A stretch of 64,000 bases of DNA from Pedomonas sp051304405. GTDB taxonomy: Bacteria > Pseudomonadota > Alphaproteobacteria > Sphingomonadales > Sphingomonadaceae. The notes beneath the pieces are model-generated. The model searched no databases. It was not told the DNA's origin and saw nothing but the letters and a program-made list of their open reading frames with translations. This document shows, one piece after another, positions 17,139-25,945 of this stretch (position 1 is the stretch's first letter; every line of letters starts with the position of its first letter). A program made the position numbers and the translations under genes. The DNA is taken from the NCBI RefSeq assembly GCF_051304405.1, contig NZ_JBPPGG010000001.1:62001-126000 (forward strand), written 5' to 3'.

Positions 17139-17909
17139 ATGGCCGGTCAGTTCTTCTTTGCGGCCCAGTATCTGACGCGCATGCCCGCCACGGCGGAGGA
17201 AGCCCGCCCCCTGCCGGACGGCGTCTCCGTCTGGTTTCCGGCCGTCGGACTCGCCTTCGGCGCGGGACTCGGCATGGTGATGTGGATTGCCTCGGTGATC
17301 GACATCTGGTTCGCGGCGCTCTGCTGCGTGATCGCATGGACAGTCTTCACCCGCGCCCGCCCCCTGGCGGGGCTGGCCGCCTTCGTCGCCACCGACGATG
17401 CGGACGGCGCCGCCGCGCGCCGGGCGGATGTCTGGTCTGACGTCGGGGGCCCGGGCCTTGCCGCGCGCCCCTCGCCGATCGGCGCGCCGGTCGCCACCAT
17501 CGCCGTCACCCTGATGCTCATCACCCAGCTGGTGCTGCTCATGCTGCTCACGGTGCGCATGGATTACACCGATTGGCTCACGCTGGCGCTGGTTCTCGGC
17601 TGGGCGCGGTTCGCGCCGCTGGTGTGGGTGAACACCTCGGCCCGCCTGCGCGAGGGCGACGCCGCCGTGCTCTGGCCCGCCGACCGGGCCATGACCGCCC
17701 GCTGGGCCCTGGCCCTGTTCGTCGCGAGCCTGTTCGTCGACTACGCCCTGCTCGCCGCGCCCCTCGCCCTCATGGCCTGGCAGGGGTGGCTGCGCCGCAC
17801 CGGCAACCTCACCGTCACCGGCGTGCTGGCGGGCGTTGCGGTGGTCGAAGGCGCAACCCTCGCGGCCGTCATCGTGCGCGCCATGCTCTCGCCGCTGGGG
17901 ATGGAGTAG
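17139..17909 (+). CDS. CobS-like multi-pass membrane protein
   Basis: 256 residues with about six membrane spans. The start (FAAQYLTRMPA), a WFPAVGLAFGAGLG segment near 33-46 and a central block LALVLGWARFAPLVWVNTSARLREG resemble adenosylcobinamide-GDP ribazoletransferase (CobS), the last step of cobalamin assembly. The acidic substrate motif of CobS (DGLADTADG) appears only as VATDDADG, so activity is uncertain. No other cobalamin gene is nearby and I see no B12 riboswitch. It could be a divergent CobS or a related inner-membrane protein. Confidence 0.5.
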   Translation: MAGQFFFAAQYLTRMPATAEEARPLPDGVSVWFPAVGLAFGAGLGMVMWIASVIDIWFAALCCVIAWTVFTRARPLAGLAAFVATDDADGAAARRADVWSDVGGPGLAARPSPIGAPVATIAVTLMLITQLVLLMLLTVRMDYTDWLTLALVLGWARFAPLVWVNTSARLREGDAAVLWPADRAMTARWALALFVASLFVDYALLAAPLALMAWQGWLRRTGNLTVTGVLAGVAVVEGATLAAVIVRAMLSPLGME

Positions 17910-17979
17910 GCGGGGATGGAACAGGCGGGGATGGCATAGCCCCCCGGGTTCTGAACGCCCCGCGCCCCCTTTCCCGCCC

Positions 17980-18888
17980 CTAGCCGGCGGGCCGCCCGGA
18001 CGCTGTGCCGGACACGCTCCCGAACACCGTCTCGACCGCCTCCACCAGCGGGCGCACGTGATCCTCCGCCGACAGCCCGGCCGTGGCGGGCGAGCGCAGC
18101 AGCACGAGGCGGCGGCGCAGGTCGAAGCCCGCCATGGGCACGCGGGCGACCCGGGGGTGGGTGTAGCTGTCCGGCATCACGGTGAGCCCCAGCCCGGCCC
18201 CCACCAGCGCCAGCACGCGCTCGTCGCTCACCGAGCGGAAGGCGAAGCGCGGGCGCACGTTGCGGTCGGTGAAGTGGCGGGAGGTCTCCGAGAGCACCTC
18301 GCAGCGCTGGCGCACGATCATGGGCTCGTGCATCACGTCCTCCGCGCTCAGCACCGGCCGCTCCGCCAGCGGATGGGCCGCAGGCAGCGCCAGCGTGTAG
18401 CCTTCCTCGAACACCGGGCCCACCGCCACGCCGGGGTTCTCGCCCCGGTCCAGCGTCAGGGAGAAGTCCAGGCTGCCGTCCTTGAGGCGGTTGGCCAGCT
18501 CGTGCTCGGTGCCCTCCACCAGATCGAGCGGCAGGGCCGTGGGCGAGCGGCGGTATTCCGCCACCACCGCCGCGACCAGCGCCGCGGGGATGGTCACCAG
18601 CACGCCGAGCCGGGCGACGGTCGGCTGTCCGGTCTCCGCCGCCTCCCGTACTGCCGCGTTGCACAGCTGCATGATCTCCCGCGCCCGCATCAGGAACCGG
18701 GTTCCCGCCGGCGTCAGGAACACGCGGCGGCCGGAGCGCTCGAACAGCGTCACCCCCAGCCCCTCCTCCAGCTTGCGGATGCCAGCGGACAAGGTAGGCT
18801 GGGTGATGTTGAGGCTGGCGGCGGCCTTGGTGAAACCGCCCGCCTCGATCACTGCCACGAAATACCGAATCAGATAGAGCTCAACCAT
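17980..18888 (-). CDS. LysR-family regulator of the leucine-degradation operon
   Basis: 302 residues. The N-terminal winged HTH has the LysR helix GGFTKAAASLNITQPTLSAGIRKLE, followed by a periplasmic-binding-like effector domain (about 90-290). It is divergent from the 3-methylcrotonyl-CoA carboxylase operon with only 189 bp between starts. Alternating dyad half-sites lie over its own start codon (18885-18915), so it likely autoregulates and controls the operon. LysR is unusual for this pathway, which is often under MerR-type LiuR or TetR control. Confidence 0.88.
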   Translation of the reverse strand: MVELYLIRYFVAVIEAGGFTKAAASLNITQPTLSAGIRKLEEGLGVTLFERSGRRVFLTPAGTRFLMRAREIMQLCNAAVREAAETGQPTVARLGVLVTIPAALVAAVVAEYRRSPTALPLDLVEGTEHELANRLKDGSLDFSLTLDRGENPGVAVGPVFEEGYTLALPAAHPLAERPVLSAEDVMHEPMIVRQRCEVLSETSRHFTDRNVRPRFAFRSVSDERVLALVGAGLGLTVMPDSYTHPRVARVPMAGFDLRRRLVLLRSPATAGLSAEDHVRPLVEAVETVFGSVSGTASGRPAG

Positions 18889-18915
18889 AGAAGTTATCTA
18901 TGGCATGGGGCCATA
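18885..18915. promoter_or_regulatory. Three-half-site operator for the divergent LysR regulator
   Basis: CCATAG (18885-18890), CTATGG (18898-18903) and CCATA (18911-18915) are each separated by 7 bp, giving two overlapping dyads. The first overlaps the regulator's own ATG. This spacing fits LysR tetramer binding and simultaneous autorepression. Confidence 0.6.
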
Positions 18916-19077
18916 AATATCAATTTTACCTATGAGAAGCAGGCCATTAAACCTGCCGCATCGACCGCAATGATCGGATCGACGCTCGGGAGCTTTGTTC
19001 CGACGCAAACAGCGCCGCGCCCTGGGAACGGGGCTGCAAGGATCATGGCTTCCGGGCAAGCAATGGGACGAAGGTGC

Positions 19078-20682
19078 ATGGCAAAGAGCAAGCGGGCGAC
19101 ATCTTCCGAAGCCGAACCGCGCGACAACGGCGCGGTGATGCGCGAACTGGTGGCCGACCTGAAGGCGAAGATCGCCGCCATTGCCGAGGGCGGCTCCGCC
19201 GAGGCGCGGGAGCGTCATGTCAGCCGTGGCAAGCTGCTGCCCCGCGAGCGGGTGGAGCGGCTGCTGGACCCCGGCACGCCGTTTCTCGAATTCTCCCAGC
19301 TCGCCGCCTATGAGGTGTACGACGAGCCGGTTCCGGCGGCGGGCATCATCACCGGCATCGGGCAGGTGGCGGGCCGGCTGTGCGTGATCGTGTGCAACGA
19401 CGCCACCGTCAAGGGCGGCACCTACTACCCGCTTACCGTCAAGAAGCATCTGCGGGCGCAGGACATCGCGCGGGAGAACCGCCTGCCCTGCCTCTATCTC
19501 GTGGACTCGGGCGGCGCGAACCTGCCCAACCAGGATGAGGTGTTCCCGGACCGGGACCACTTTGGCCGCATCTTCTACAACCAGGCCACCATGTCGGCGG
19601 AGGGCATTCCGCAGATTGCGGTGGTGATGGGCTCGTGCACGGCGGGCGGGGCCTATGTGCCCGCCATGTCGGACGAGGCGGTCATCGTCCAGAACCAGGG
19701 CACCATCTTTCTCGGCGGCCCGCCGCTGGTGAAGGCGGCGACCGGCGAGGTGGTGTCGGCGGAGGATCTGGGCGGCGGCGACGTCCATGCCCGCCAGTCG
19801 GGCGTGGCGGACCATCTGGCCCGCAATGACCTGCACGCGCTGGACATCGCCCGCAAGATCGTCGGCACCCTCCCCGCGCCCCACCAGCCGGACGTGGCCG
19901 TGCGCGCGCCGGTGGAGCCGAAGTTCGCGCCGGAGACCCTCTATGACATCATCCCCGCCGACAGCCGCACCCCCTACGACGTGCGGGACGTGATCGCGCG
20001 GATCGTGGACGGCTCCGTGCTGGACGAGTTCAAGCCGCTTTACGGCACCACGCTGGTGACGGGCTTTGCCCACATCTGGGGCATGCCAGTGGGCATCGTC
20101 GCCAACAACGGCATCCTGTTCTCCGAGTCCGCGCTCAAGGGCGCGCACTTCATCGAGCTGTGCTGCCAGCGGCGGATTCCGCTGCTGTTCCTCCAGAACA
20201 TCACCGGCTTCATGGTGGGCCAGAAGTACGAGAACGCGGGCATCGCCAAGGACGGGGCCAAGCTGGTCACCGCCGTTGCCTGCGCCCAGGTGCCCAAGAT
20301 CACCGTCATCATCGGCGGCTCCTTCGGCGCTGGCAACTACGGCATGTGCGGCCGGGCCTACAGCCCCCGCTTCCTCTACATGTGGCCCAACGCCCGCATC
20401 TCGGTGATGGGCGGCGAGCAGGCGGCCAACGTGCTGGCCACCATCCGCCGCGACAACCTTGAGGCCCGGGGCAAGCGCTGGTCCGCCGCCGAGGAGGAGG
20501 CCTTTAAAATGCCGATTCGGGAGCAATATGAACGGCAGGGTCATCCCTATTACGCCAGCGCGCGTTTGTGGGATGACGGCGTGATCGACCCCGCCGAGAC
20601 TCGCAATGTTGTCGGCCTGTCGCTCGCCGCAGCGCTGAACGCGCCGATTCCGACGACGCGGTTCGGCGTGTTTCGCATGTAA
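19078..20682 (+). CDS. mccB: 3-methylcrotonyl-CoA carboxylase, carboxyltransferase (beta) subunit
   Basis: 534 residues, the family length. It has paired crotonase-like carboxyltransferase domains. Landmarks are LVDSGGANLPNQDEVFPDRDHFG, VVMGSCTAGGAYVPAM and, in the second half, NNGILFSESALKGAHFIELC and GGSFGAGNYGMCGRAY. It transfers carboxyl from biotin to 3-methylcrotonyl-CoA in leucine breakdown. ATG 19078 has AAGG just upstream; in-frame ATGs at 19045 and 19063 would add 5-11 residues. It is the first gene of the leucine/isovalerate operon. Confidence 0.95.
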   Translation: MAKSKRATSSEAEPRDNGAVMRELVADLKAKIAAIAEGGSAEARERHVSRGKLLPRERVERLLDPGTPFLEFSQLAAYEVYDEPVPAAGIITGIGQVAGRLCVIVCNDATVKGGTYYPLTVKKHLRAQDIARENRLPCLYLVDSGGANLPNQDEVFPDRDHFGRIFYNQATMSAEGIPQIAVVMGSCTAGGAYVPAMSDEAVIVQNQGTIFLGGPPLVKAATGEVVSAEDLGGGDVHARQSGVADHLARNDLHALDIARKIVGTLPAPHQPDVAVRAPVEPKFAPETLYDIIPADSRTPYDVRDVIARIVDGSVLDEFKPLYGTTLVTGFAHIWGMPVGIVANNGILFSESALKGAHFIELCCQRRIPLLFLQNITGFMVGQKYENAGIAKDGAKLVTAVACAQVPKITVIIGGSFGAGNYGMCGRAYSPRFLYMWPNARISVMGGEQAANVLATIRRDNLEARGKRWSAAEEEAFKMPIREQYERQGHPYYASARLWDDGVIDPAETRNVVGLSLAAALNAPIPTTRFGVFRM

Positions 20683-20703
20683 TGGCGCTCAGGAGACGCG
20701 CAA

Positions 20704-21489
20704 ATGACGGCCCTTCTCTACCAGATCGACGAGCGCGGCGTGGCGTATCTGACGCTGGACCGCCCGGACCTCCACAATGCCTTCAACGAGGACCTGATCA
20801 ACGAGCTGAGTGACGCCTTCACCGATCTCGCCTCGCACGACCGGGTGCGTGTCGTGGTGCTGCAAGGCAACGGCGCCTCCTTCTCCGCCGGTGCGGACCT
20901 GGAGTGGATGCGCCGCGCCGCCCGCTACGACGAGGCGAAGAACCGGGAGGACGCCCTGCGCCTCTCCGACATGCTGTTCCTCATCGACAGCTGCCCCAAG
21001 CCGGTCATCGCCAAGGTGCACGGCAACGCCTTCGGCGGCGGCGTCGGGCTCATCGCCTGCGCCGACATCGCCATCTCGGTGGCGACGGCCCGCTTCGCCC
21101 TCACCGAGGTGCGGCTGGGGCTCATCCCGGCGGCCATCTCGCCGTTCGTGCTGAAGGCCATCGGCCCGCGTCAGGCGCGGCGCTATTTCCTCACCGCCGA
21201 GCCCATCACCGCCGCCTGCGCCAAGGACATCGGCCTCGTCCACCAGGTGGTGGAGGACGAGAACGCGCTGCACGATCAGGTGGAGATCATGGTGGGCCTT
21301 CTCCTCGGCAACGCGCCCGGCGCGGTCGCCGAGGCCAAGCAGCTGGTGCACGACGTGGCCGAGCGGCCGATCACGCCCGAGCTGCGGGCGGAGACCGCCC
21401 GCCGCATCGCCTCGCTGCGCGCCTCGCAGGAGGGTCAGGAAGGCATTTCCGCATTTCTTGAAAAGCGTCGTCCGAGCTGGGTGCACTGA
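20704..21489 (+). CDS. liuC: Methylglutaconyl-CoA hydratase (enoyl-CoA hydratase family)
   Basis: 261 residues of the crotonase fold. The oxyanion-hole segments are FSAGADLEWM (about 60-69) and AFGGGVGLIA (about 108-117). It should hydrate 3-methylglutaconyl-CoA to HMG-CoA, the step after the carboxylase; this specificity comes from position between the two carboxylase subunit genes. Its TGA overlaps the ATG of the alpha subunit by one base. No HMG-CoA lyase gene is in the window. Confidence 0.9.
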   Translation: MTALLYQIDERGVAYLTLDRPDLHNAFNEDLINELSDAFTDLASHDRVRVVVLQGNGASFSAGADLEWMRRAARYDEAKNREDALRLSDMLFLIDSCPKPVIAKVHGNAFGGGVGLIACADIAISVATARFALTEVRLGLIPAAISPFVLKAIGPRQARRYFLTAEPITAACAKDIGLVHQVVEDENALHDQVEIMVGLLLGNAPGAVAEAKQLVHDVAERPITPELRAETARRIASLRASQEGQEGISAFLEKRRPSWVH

Positions 21490-23486
21490 TGCGTCGAATT
21501 CTGATTGCCAACCGGGGCGAGATCGCCCGCCGGATCATCCGCACCGCCCGCCGCATGGGGATCGAGACCGTCGCCGTCTATTCGGACGCCGACGCCAACG
21601 CCCCCCACGTGGCCGAAGCGACGCTCGCCGTGCACATCGGTCCCGCGCCCGCCGCGGAGAGCTACCTGCGGGCGGAGAAGATCATCGAGGCCGCGCTCAA
21701 GACCGGGGCGGACGCCATCCACCCCGGCTACGGCTTCCTCTCCGAGAACGCCGCCTTCGCCGATGCCTGCCAGCAGGCGGGGCTCATCTTCATCGGGCCG
21801 GGCGCGGACGCCATTCGCGCCATGGGCCTGAAGGACGGCGCGAAGAAGCTCATGCGCCAGGCGGGCGTGCCCATCGTGCCGGGCTATCAGGGCGATGACC
21901 AGAGCCTCGACCGGCTCCAGCGCAGCGCCAACGCCATCGGCTACCCCATTCTCATCAAGGCGGTGGCGGGCGGCGGCGGCAAGGGCATGCGCCGCGTAGA
22001 CGACGCCGCCAGCTTCGCCGACGCCCTGCTCGCCGCCAAGCGGGAGGCGCAGCGCGCCTTCGGCAACGACAGCGTGCTGATCGAGAAATACCTCACCTGC
22101 CCGCGCCACGTGGAGGTGCAGGTGTTCGCCGACACCCACGGCAACGTGGTGCACCTGTTCGAGCGCGACTGCTCCCTCCAGCGCCGTCACCAGAAGGTGG
22201 TGGAGGAAGCCCCCGCCCCCGGCCTGCCGGAGGCGCTGCGCCGCGCCATGGGCGAGGCGGCGGTCACGGCCGCGAAGGCCATCGGCTATGTGGGCGCGGG
22301 CACGGTCGAGTTCATCCTCGACGTGTCGGAGGGCGTGGAGAAGGCGCCCTTCTACTTCATGGAAATGAACACCCGCCTTCAGGTGGAGCACCCGGTCACC
22401 GAGCTGATCACCGGCTATGATCTGGTGGAGTGGCAGATCCGCGTGGCGCGCGGCGAGCCCCTGCACGCCCGGCAGGAAGACATCCGCATCAACGGCCATG
22501 CCGTCGAGGTGCGCCTCTATGCGGAGGATGCGGAGGGCGGCTTCCTCCCCTCCACCGGGCGGCTGGAGCGGCTGCACCTGCCCGAGGGTCTGGCGGGCGT
22601 GCGCGTGGACAGCGGCGTCGTGGAAGGGCAGGAGATCACCGTCCACTACGACCCGATGATCGCCAAGCTCATCGCCCACGGCACGGACCGCACGGTCGCC
22701 ATCGACCGGCTGATCGGGGCGCTGGACGCCACCATTGCCGTTGGCCCCAAGACCAACCGCAGCTTCCTCGCCCGCCTCATCGGCCACCCGGCTTTCCGCA
22801 CGGGCGACATCGACACCGGCTTCATCGAGCGCCACCTGGAGGATCTGGCCCCCATCACCGAGGTGCCGGACCGCTTGCTGGCGCTGGCGGCGCTGGCCGC
22901 CGCCACGCCGCGCGAGAAGCCGGACATGTCCTCGCCGTGGACCGCGCTCGGCCCCTGGCGGCTCAACCTGCCCTACCGGCAGAGCATCGACCTGTTCCTG
23001 CCCGATGGGGCGAAGCACACCGTCACCCTCACCCGGCAGGCGGACGGCGCGATTGCCGTTGGCGGGCTGGACGAGCCCCTGACCGGCCTGCCCGCCTGGC
23101 GCGACGCCTACCGCTTCGAGGTGGATTTCTCCGGCAGTCTGGCCCGCGCCATGGTGCTCACCCACGAGCACAGCCTGGAGGTGCGCGTGGGCGGCCTCAC
23201 CTTCCATTTCGGCCTGCGCGACGAAGCCGCCGGCGACAAGGGCGCCCTGCCGCGCGACGGCAAGCTGACGGCCCCCATGCCCGGCAAGGTGCTCGGCATT
23301 TTCGTCAAGCCCGGCCAGAGCGTCGCGGCGGGCGAGCGGCTTCTGGTGCTGGAGGCGATGAAGATGGAGCACCGCCTCACCGCCCCGGCCACAGGCATCA
23401 TCAAGGCCGTGCACGTGGACGAGAACGACCAGGTGCCCGAAGGCCGCCTGCTCATCGAGCTGGATGTGGAGGCCGCATCGGCATGA
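21489..23486 (+). CDS. mccA: 3-methylcrotonyl-CoA carboxylase, biotin-carrying (alpha) subunit
   Basis: 665 residues. Biotin carboxylase N-domain (RRILIANRGEIARRIIRTAR), ATP-grasp (KAVAGGGGKGMRRV) and C-domain with MNTRLQVEHPVTE occupy about 1-450. A BT/linker domain follows, then a biotinyl domain whose attachment Lys is near residue 625 in EAMKMEH. It carboxylates its own biotin with ATP and bicarbonate and passes the carboxyl to the beta subunit. It starts at the A shared with the upstream stop codon. Confidence 0.95.
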   Translation: MRRILIANRGEIARRIIRTARRMGIETVAVYSDADANAPHVAEATLAVHIGPAPAAESYLRAEKIIEAALKTGADAIHPGYGFLSENAAFADACQQAGLIFIGPGADAIRAMGLKDGAKKLMRQAGVPIVPGYQGDDQSLDRLQRSANAIGYPILIKAVAGGGGKGMRRVDDAASFADALLAAKREAQRAFGNDSVLIEKYLTCPRHVEVQVFADTHGNVVHLFERDCSLQRRHQKVVEEAPAPGLPEALRRAMGEAAVTAAKAIGYVGAGTVEFILDVSEGVEKAPFYFMEMNTRLQVEHPVTELITGYDLVEWQIRVARGEPLHARQEDIRINGHAVEVRLYAEDAEGGFLPSTGRLERLHLPEGLAGVRVDSGVVEGQEITVHYDPMIAKLIAHGTDRTVAIDRLIGALDATIAVGPKTNRSFLARLIGHPAFRTGDIDTGFIERHLEDLAPITEVPDRLLALAALAAATPREKPDMSSPWTALGPWRLNLPYRQSIDLFLPDGAKHTVTLTRQADGAIAVGGLDEPLTGLPAWRDAYRFEVDFSGSLARAMVLTHEHSLEVRVGGLTFHFGLRDEAAGDKGALPRDGKLTAPMPGKVLGIFVKPGQSVAAGERLLVLEAMKMEHRLTAPATGIIKAVHVDENDQVPEGRLLIELDVEAASA

Positions 23487-23523
23487 GGGTGCCCGGCGCG
23501 CAAGGATAACGCGGCCCGAAAAA

Positions 23524-23556
23524 CGAATGGGGTGCAGGGGTCCGAGACCCCTGCAT
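23524..23556. repeat. Palindromic repeat half-element inside the leucine operon
   Basis: GAATGGGGT followed by GCAGGGGTCCGAGACCCCTGC less one base (palindrome 23534-23554). This is the right arm of the MITE-like family without a partner. It sits in the 116-bp gap between mccA and the isovaleryl-CoA dehydrogenase gene and may attenuate read-through. Confidence 0.65.
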
Positions 23557-23602
23557 GAAATCAAACGAACAAGGCAAACCCGACTTGGGGGGAACGAAAG
23601 AG

Positions 23603-24766
23603 ATGACCATGAACAGCCTGCGGTTTGACCACGGCGAGACCATCGACATGCTGCGCGAGACGGTGGCTTCCTTCGCGCGGGACGAGATTGCGCCGCGCGC
23701 CGCCGAGATCGACCGCACCAACACCTTCGCCCGCGATCTGTGGCCGAAGCTGGGGGCGCTGGGCCTGCACGGCATCACGGTGCCGGAGGAGTTCGGCGGC
23801 TCGGGGCTTGGCTACCTGGCCCACTGCGTGGCGATGGAGGAGATTTCCCGCGCCTCCGCCAGCATTGGCCTGTCCTATGGTGCGCACTCCAACCTGTGCA
23901 TCAACCAGATCAACCGCTGGGGCACGAAGGCGCAGAAGGAGAAATACCTCCCCAGGCTGATCTCGGGCGAGCATGTGGGCGCGCTCGCCATGTCCGAGCC
24001 CGGTGCGGGGTCGGACGTGGTCTCGATGAAGCTGCGCGCCGAGAAGCGCAACGACCGCTACGTGCTCAACGGCAACAAGATGTGGATCACCAACGGGCCC
24101 GTTGCCGACACGCTGGTGGTCTACGCCAAGACGGACCCCGACGCGGGCCCGCGCGGCATCACCGCGTTCCTGATCGAGAAGTCGTTCAAGGGCTTCTCCA
24201 CCGCCCAGAAGCTGGACAAGCTGGGCATGCGCGGGTCGGACACCTGCGAGCTGGTGTTCGAGGATTGCGAGGTGCCCTTCGAGAACGTGCTGGGCGAAGA
24301 GGGCAAGGGCGTCAATGTGCTGATGTCCGGCCTCGACTATGAGCGCGTGGTGCTGGCGGGCGGCCCGCTCGGCATCATGCAGGCGGCGCTGGATGTGGTC
24401 GTGCCTTACGTGCACGAGCGCGAGCAGTTCGGCCAGCCCATCGGCACCTTCCAGCTGATTCAGGCCAAGCTGGCGGACATGTACACCACCCTCAACGCCT
24501 GCCGCGCCTATGTCTACGCCGTGGCGCAGGCGTGCGACCGGGGCGAGACCACCCGCAAGGACGCCGCCGGCTGCATCCTCTACGCCGCCGAAAAAGCAAC
24601 GCAGGTGGCACTGGATGCCATTCAATGTCTGGGTGGCAATGGCTATATCAACGAATACCCGACCGGCCGCCTGCTCCGCGATGCCAAGCTCTACGAGATC
24701 GGCGCGGGCACGTCGGAGATCCGCCGTTATCTCATCGGCCGCGAGCTGTTCGAGGAGACGGCATAA
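23603..24766 (+). CDS. ivd: Isovaleryl-CoA dehydrogenase
   Basis: 387 residues of the acyl-CoA dehydrogenase family. The catalytic base position typical of isovaleryl-CoA dehydrogenases is Glu247 in GLDYERVVLAGG, inside the fold rather than near the C-terminus. FAD and substrate motifs ALAMSEPGAGSDV and CLGGNGYINEYPTGRLLRD are present. It oxidises isovaleryl-CoA to 3-methylcrotonyl-CoA, passing electrons to ETF. ATG 23603 is used; a longer reading would translate part of the repeat element. It is the last gene of the operon and is followed by a strong terminator. Confidence 0.94.
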   Translation: MTMNSLRFDHGETIDMLRETVASFARDEIAPRAAEIDRTNTFARDLWPKLGALGLHGITVPEEFGGSGLGYLAHCVAMEEISRASASIGLSYGAHSNLCINQINRWGTKAQKEKYLPRLISGEHVGALAMSEPGAGSDVVSMKLRAEKRNDRYVLNGNKMWITNGPVADTLVVYAKTDPDAGPRGITAFLIEKSFKGFSTAQKLDKLGMRGSDTCELVFEDCEVPFENVLGEEGKGVNVLMSGLDYERVVLAGGPLGIMQAALDVVVPYVHEREQFGQPIGTFQLIQAKLADMYTTLNACRAYVYAVAQACDRGETTRKDAAGCILYAAEKATQVALDAIQCLGGNGYINEYPTGRLLRDAKLYEIGAGTSEIRRYLIGRELFEETA

Positions 24767-24845
24767 GGCGGCCCGGTCCGGTGGTCAGCCCCCCGTTCTG
24801 TTGCGTTGTTTGTGTGCGACCTGTGCAAACTCACGAACTTCCTTT

Positions 24846-24875
24846 GAGGCCGGAGGTCCCCCGGCCTCTTTTTTT
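24846..24875 (+). terminator. Rho-independent terminator of the leucine operon
   Basis: GAGGCCGG (24846-24853) pairs with CCGGCCTC (24861-24868), followed at once by seven T. The structure is canonical. Confidence 0.9.
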
Positions 24876-24895
24876 ATCCCTCGCCCCGGGGCGGC

Positions 24896-25315
24896 TCAGG
24901 CCCGGGACGCCGCAAGGCTGAGGGCAATCGCGGTCAGCAGCAACAGGGCCAGGCCGGCGGGTGCGAACACCACGCGCCTCAGGGTTTCCACCAGCAGCCA
25001 CATCAGGGCCCGCCAGAGATCGCGCCGGCGCAGGGGCGCCGGCAGCCCGTCCGCGCCCTGCTCCGGCATCGGCACCAGCGCCCGGCTTTGCCGGGAGACC
25101 GGCACCAGCGCCCGCCCCTGGCGGGAGACCGGCACCAGCGCCCGGCTCCGGGGGGAGACCGGCACCAGCGCCCGGCACTGGCCGGGCAGTGTCACCAGCG
25201 CCCGGCTCCGGCGGTGCGCTGAGACCAGCGCCCACCCCTTGCCGAGCACCGGCAACAATGCGCGGCCATGACCGGGAACGGGCAGCAGCGCCCAGCTTCC
25301 CGGTCCCGCCGTCAT
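24896..25315 (-). CDS. Decapeptide-repeat protein with one C-terminal membrane span
   Basis: 139 residues. Eight consecutive 10-residue units (about 6-82) follow the pattern RALVPVSRQG, encoded by a 30-bp tandem repeat in register. A basic linker (PLRRRDLWRALMW) precedes a hydrophobic segment (VVFAPAGLALLLLTAIALSLAA) at the C-terminus. The ATG overlaps the stop of the FMN reductase gene (ATGA), so translation is coupled and the gene would share SoxR control. No known family is recognised. Basic repeats ahead of a tail anchor suggest a membrane-bound protein with a repeat rod on the cytoplasmic side. Confidence 0.55.
   Translation of the reverse strand: MTAGPGSWALLPVPGHGRALLPVLGKGWALVSAHRRSRALVTLPGQCRALVPVSPRSRALVPVSRQGRALVPVSRQSRALVPMPEQGADGLPAPLRRRDLWRALMWLLVETLRRVVFAPAGLALLLLTAIALSLAASRA
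25071..25310. repeat. 30-bp minisatellite, eight units, in frame
   Basis: Units begin at 25071 and every 30 bp to 25281, with the core GGCACCAGCGCCCGGC. The period is exact, with substitutions but no indels. The middle three units (25071-25160) are the most alike, as if recently amplified. Confidence 0.85.
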
Positions 25316-25905
25316 GCGGCCAGATCCGTATAGGACAGGGCCTCGCGTCCGGTGCGCAGCGTCTGCGCCCACCAGTGCAGCCGATTCAGCACGAAGCGCA
25401 ACGTCCTGTTCGGGCCAGCCGGCTCGCGCATCCGCCCGCTGGCATCGAACAGGGTCCAGGCCTGGGGCAGCACCACGCAGTCGCGCAGGGTCACTGCGTG
25501 AAGTTCGCAGAACACCTGCCGCAGCTGTTCAATGGCCCGCATGCCGCCGGACATGCCGCCATAGCCGACGAACGCCACCGGCTTGGCGTGCCACTGCTCG
25601 GTGATGGAGTCGATCAGATGCTTCAGCGGCGCCGGGTAGCCGCGGTTGTACTCGGGGGTCACCACCAGGAAGGCGTCGGCCCGGCCGATGCGATCGATCA
25701 GCATGCAGCGCTCGGGCGAGTCCTCGCGGACATGCCAGATGGGCGGTGCCATGGTCGCCGGGTCGATCATCTGCATCTCGAAGCGGCTGTCCTCCGCGAT
25801 CTGCTCGGCGGCCCAATCGACAATGGTGTCCGCCAGACGCCCTTCCCGGGCGCTGCCATAGATGATGGCCAGATTGATTCTGGCCGGATTGAATCCGGGT
25901 CGCAT
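25312..25905 (-). CDS. NADPH-dependent FMN reductase family protein under SoxR control
   Basis: 197 residues with a flavodoxin-like fold. The phosphate loop is INLAIIYGSAREGRLAD, with PEYNRGYPAPLKHLID in the middle, both typical of ArsH/ChrR/azoreductase-type FMN reductases. It should reduce quinones, dyes or chromate with NADPH. The promoter region contains a SoxR box in a 19-bp spacer (25946-25976), predicting induction by redox-cycling compounds. It is the first gene of a two-gene leftward operon. Confidence 0.88.
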   Translation of the reverse strand: MRPGFNPARINLAIIYGSAREGRLADTIVDWAAEQIAEDSRFEMQMIDPATMAPPIWHVREDSPERCMLIDRIGRADAFLVVTPEYNRGYPAPLKHLIDSITEQWHAKPVAFVGYGGMSGGMRAIEQLRQVFCELHAVTLRDCVVLPQAWTLFDASGRMREPAGPNRTLRFVLNRLHWWAQTLRTGREALSYTDLAA

Positions 25906-25945
25906 GGGAGGTGCTCCTTCTTTTGCTTTTGTTCGAGGAGCCCGC

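Noticed and set aside
17836..19077. Open frame upstream of and in frame with mccB
   Set aside because: It is antisense to the LysR gene and crosses the divergent promoter region. The carboxylase family length fits a start at 19078.
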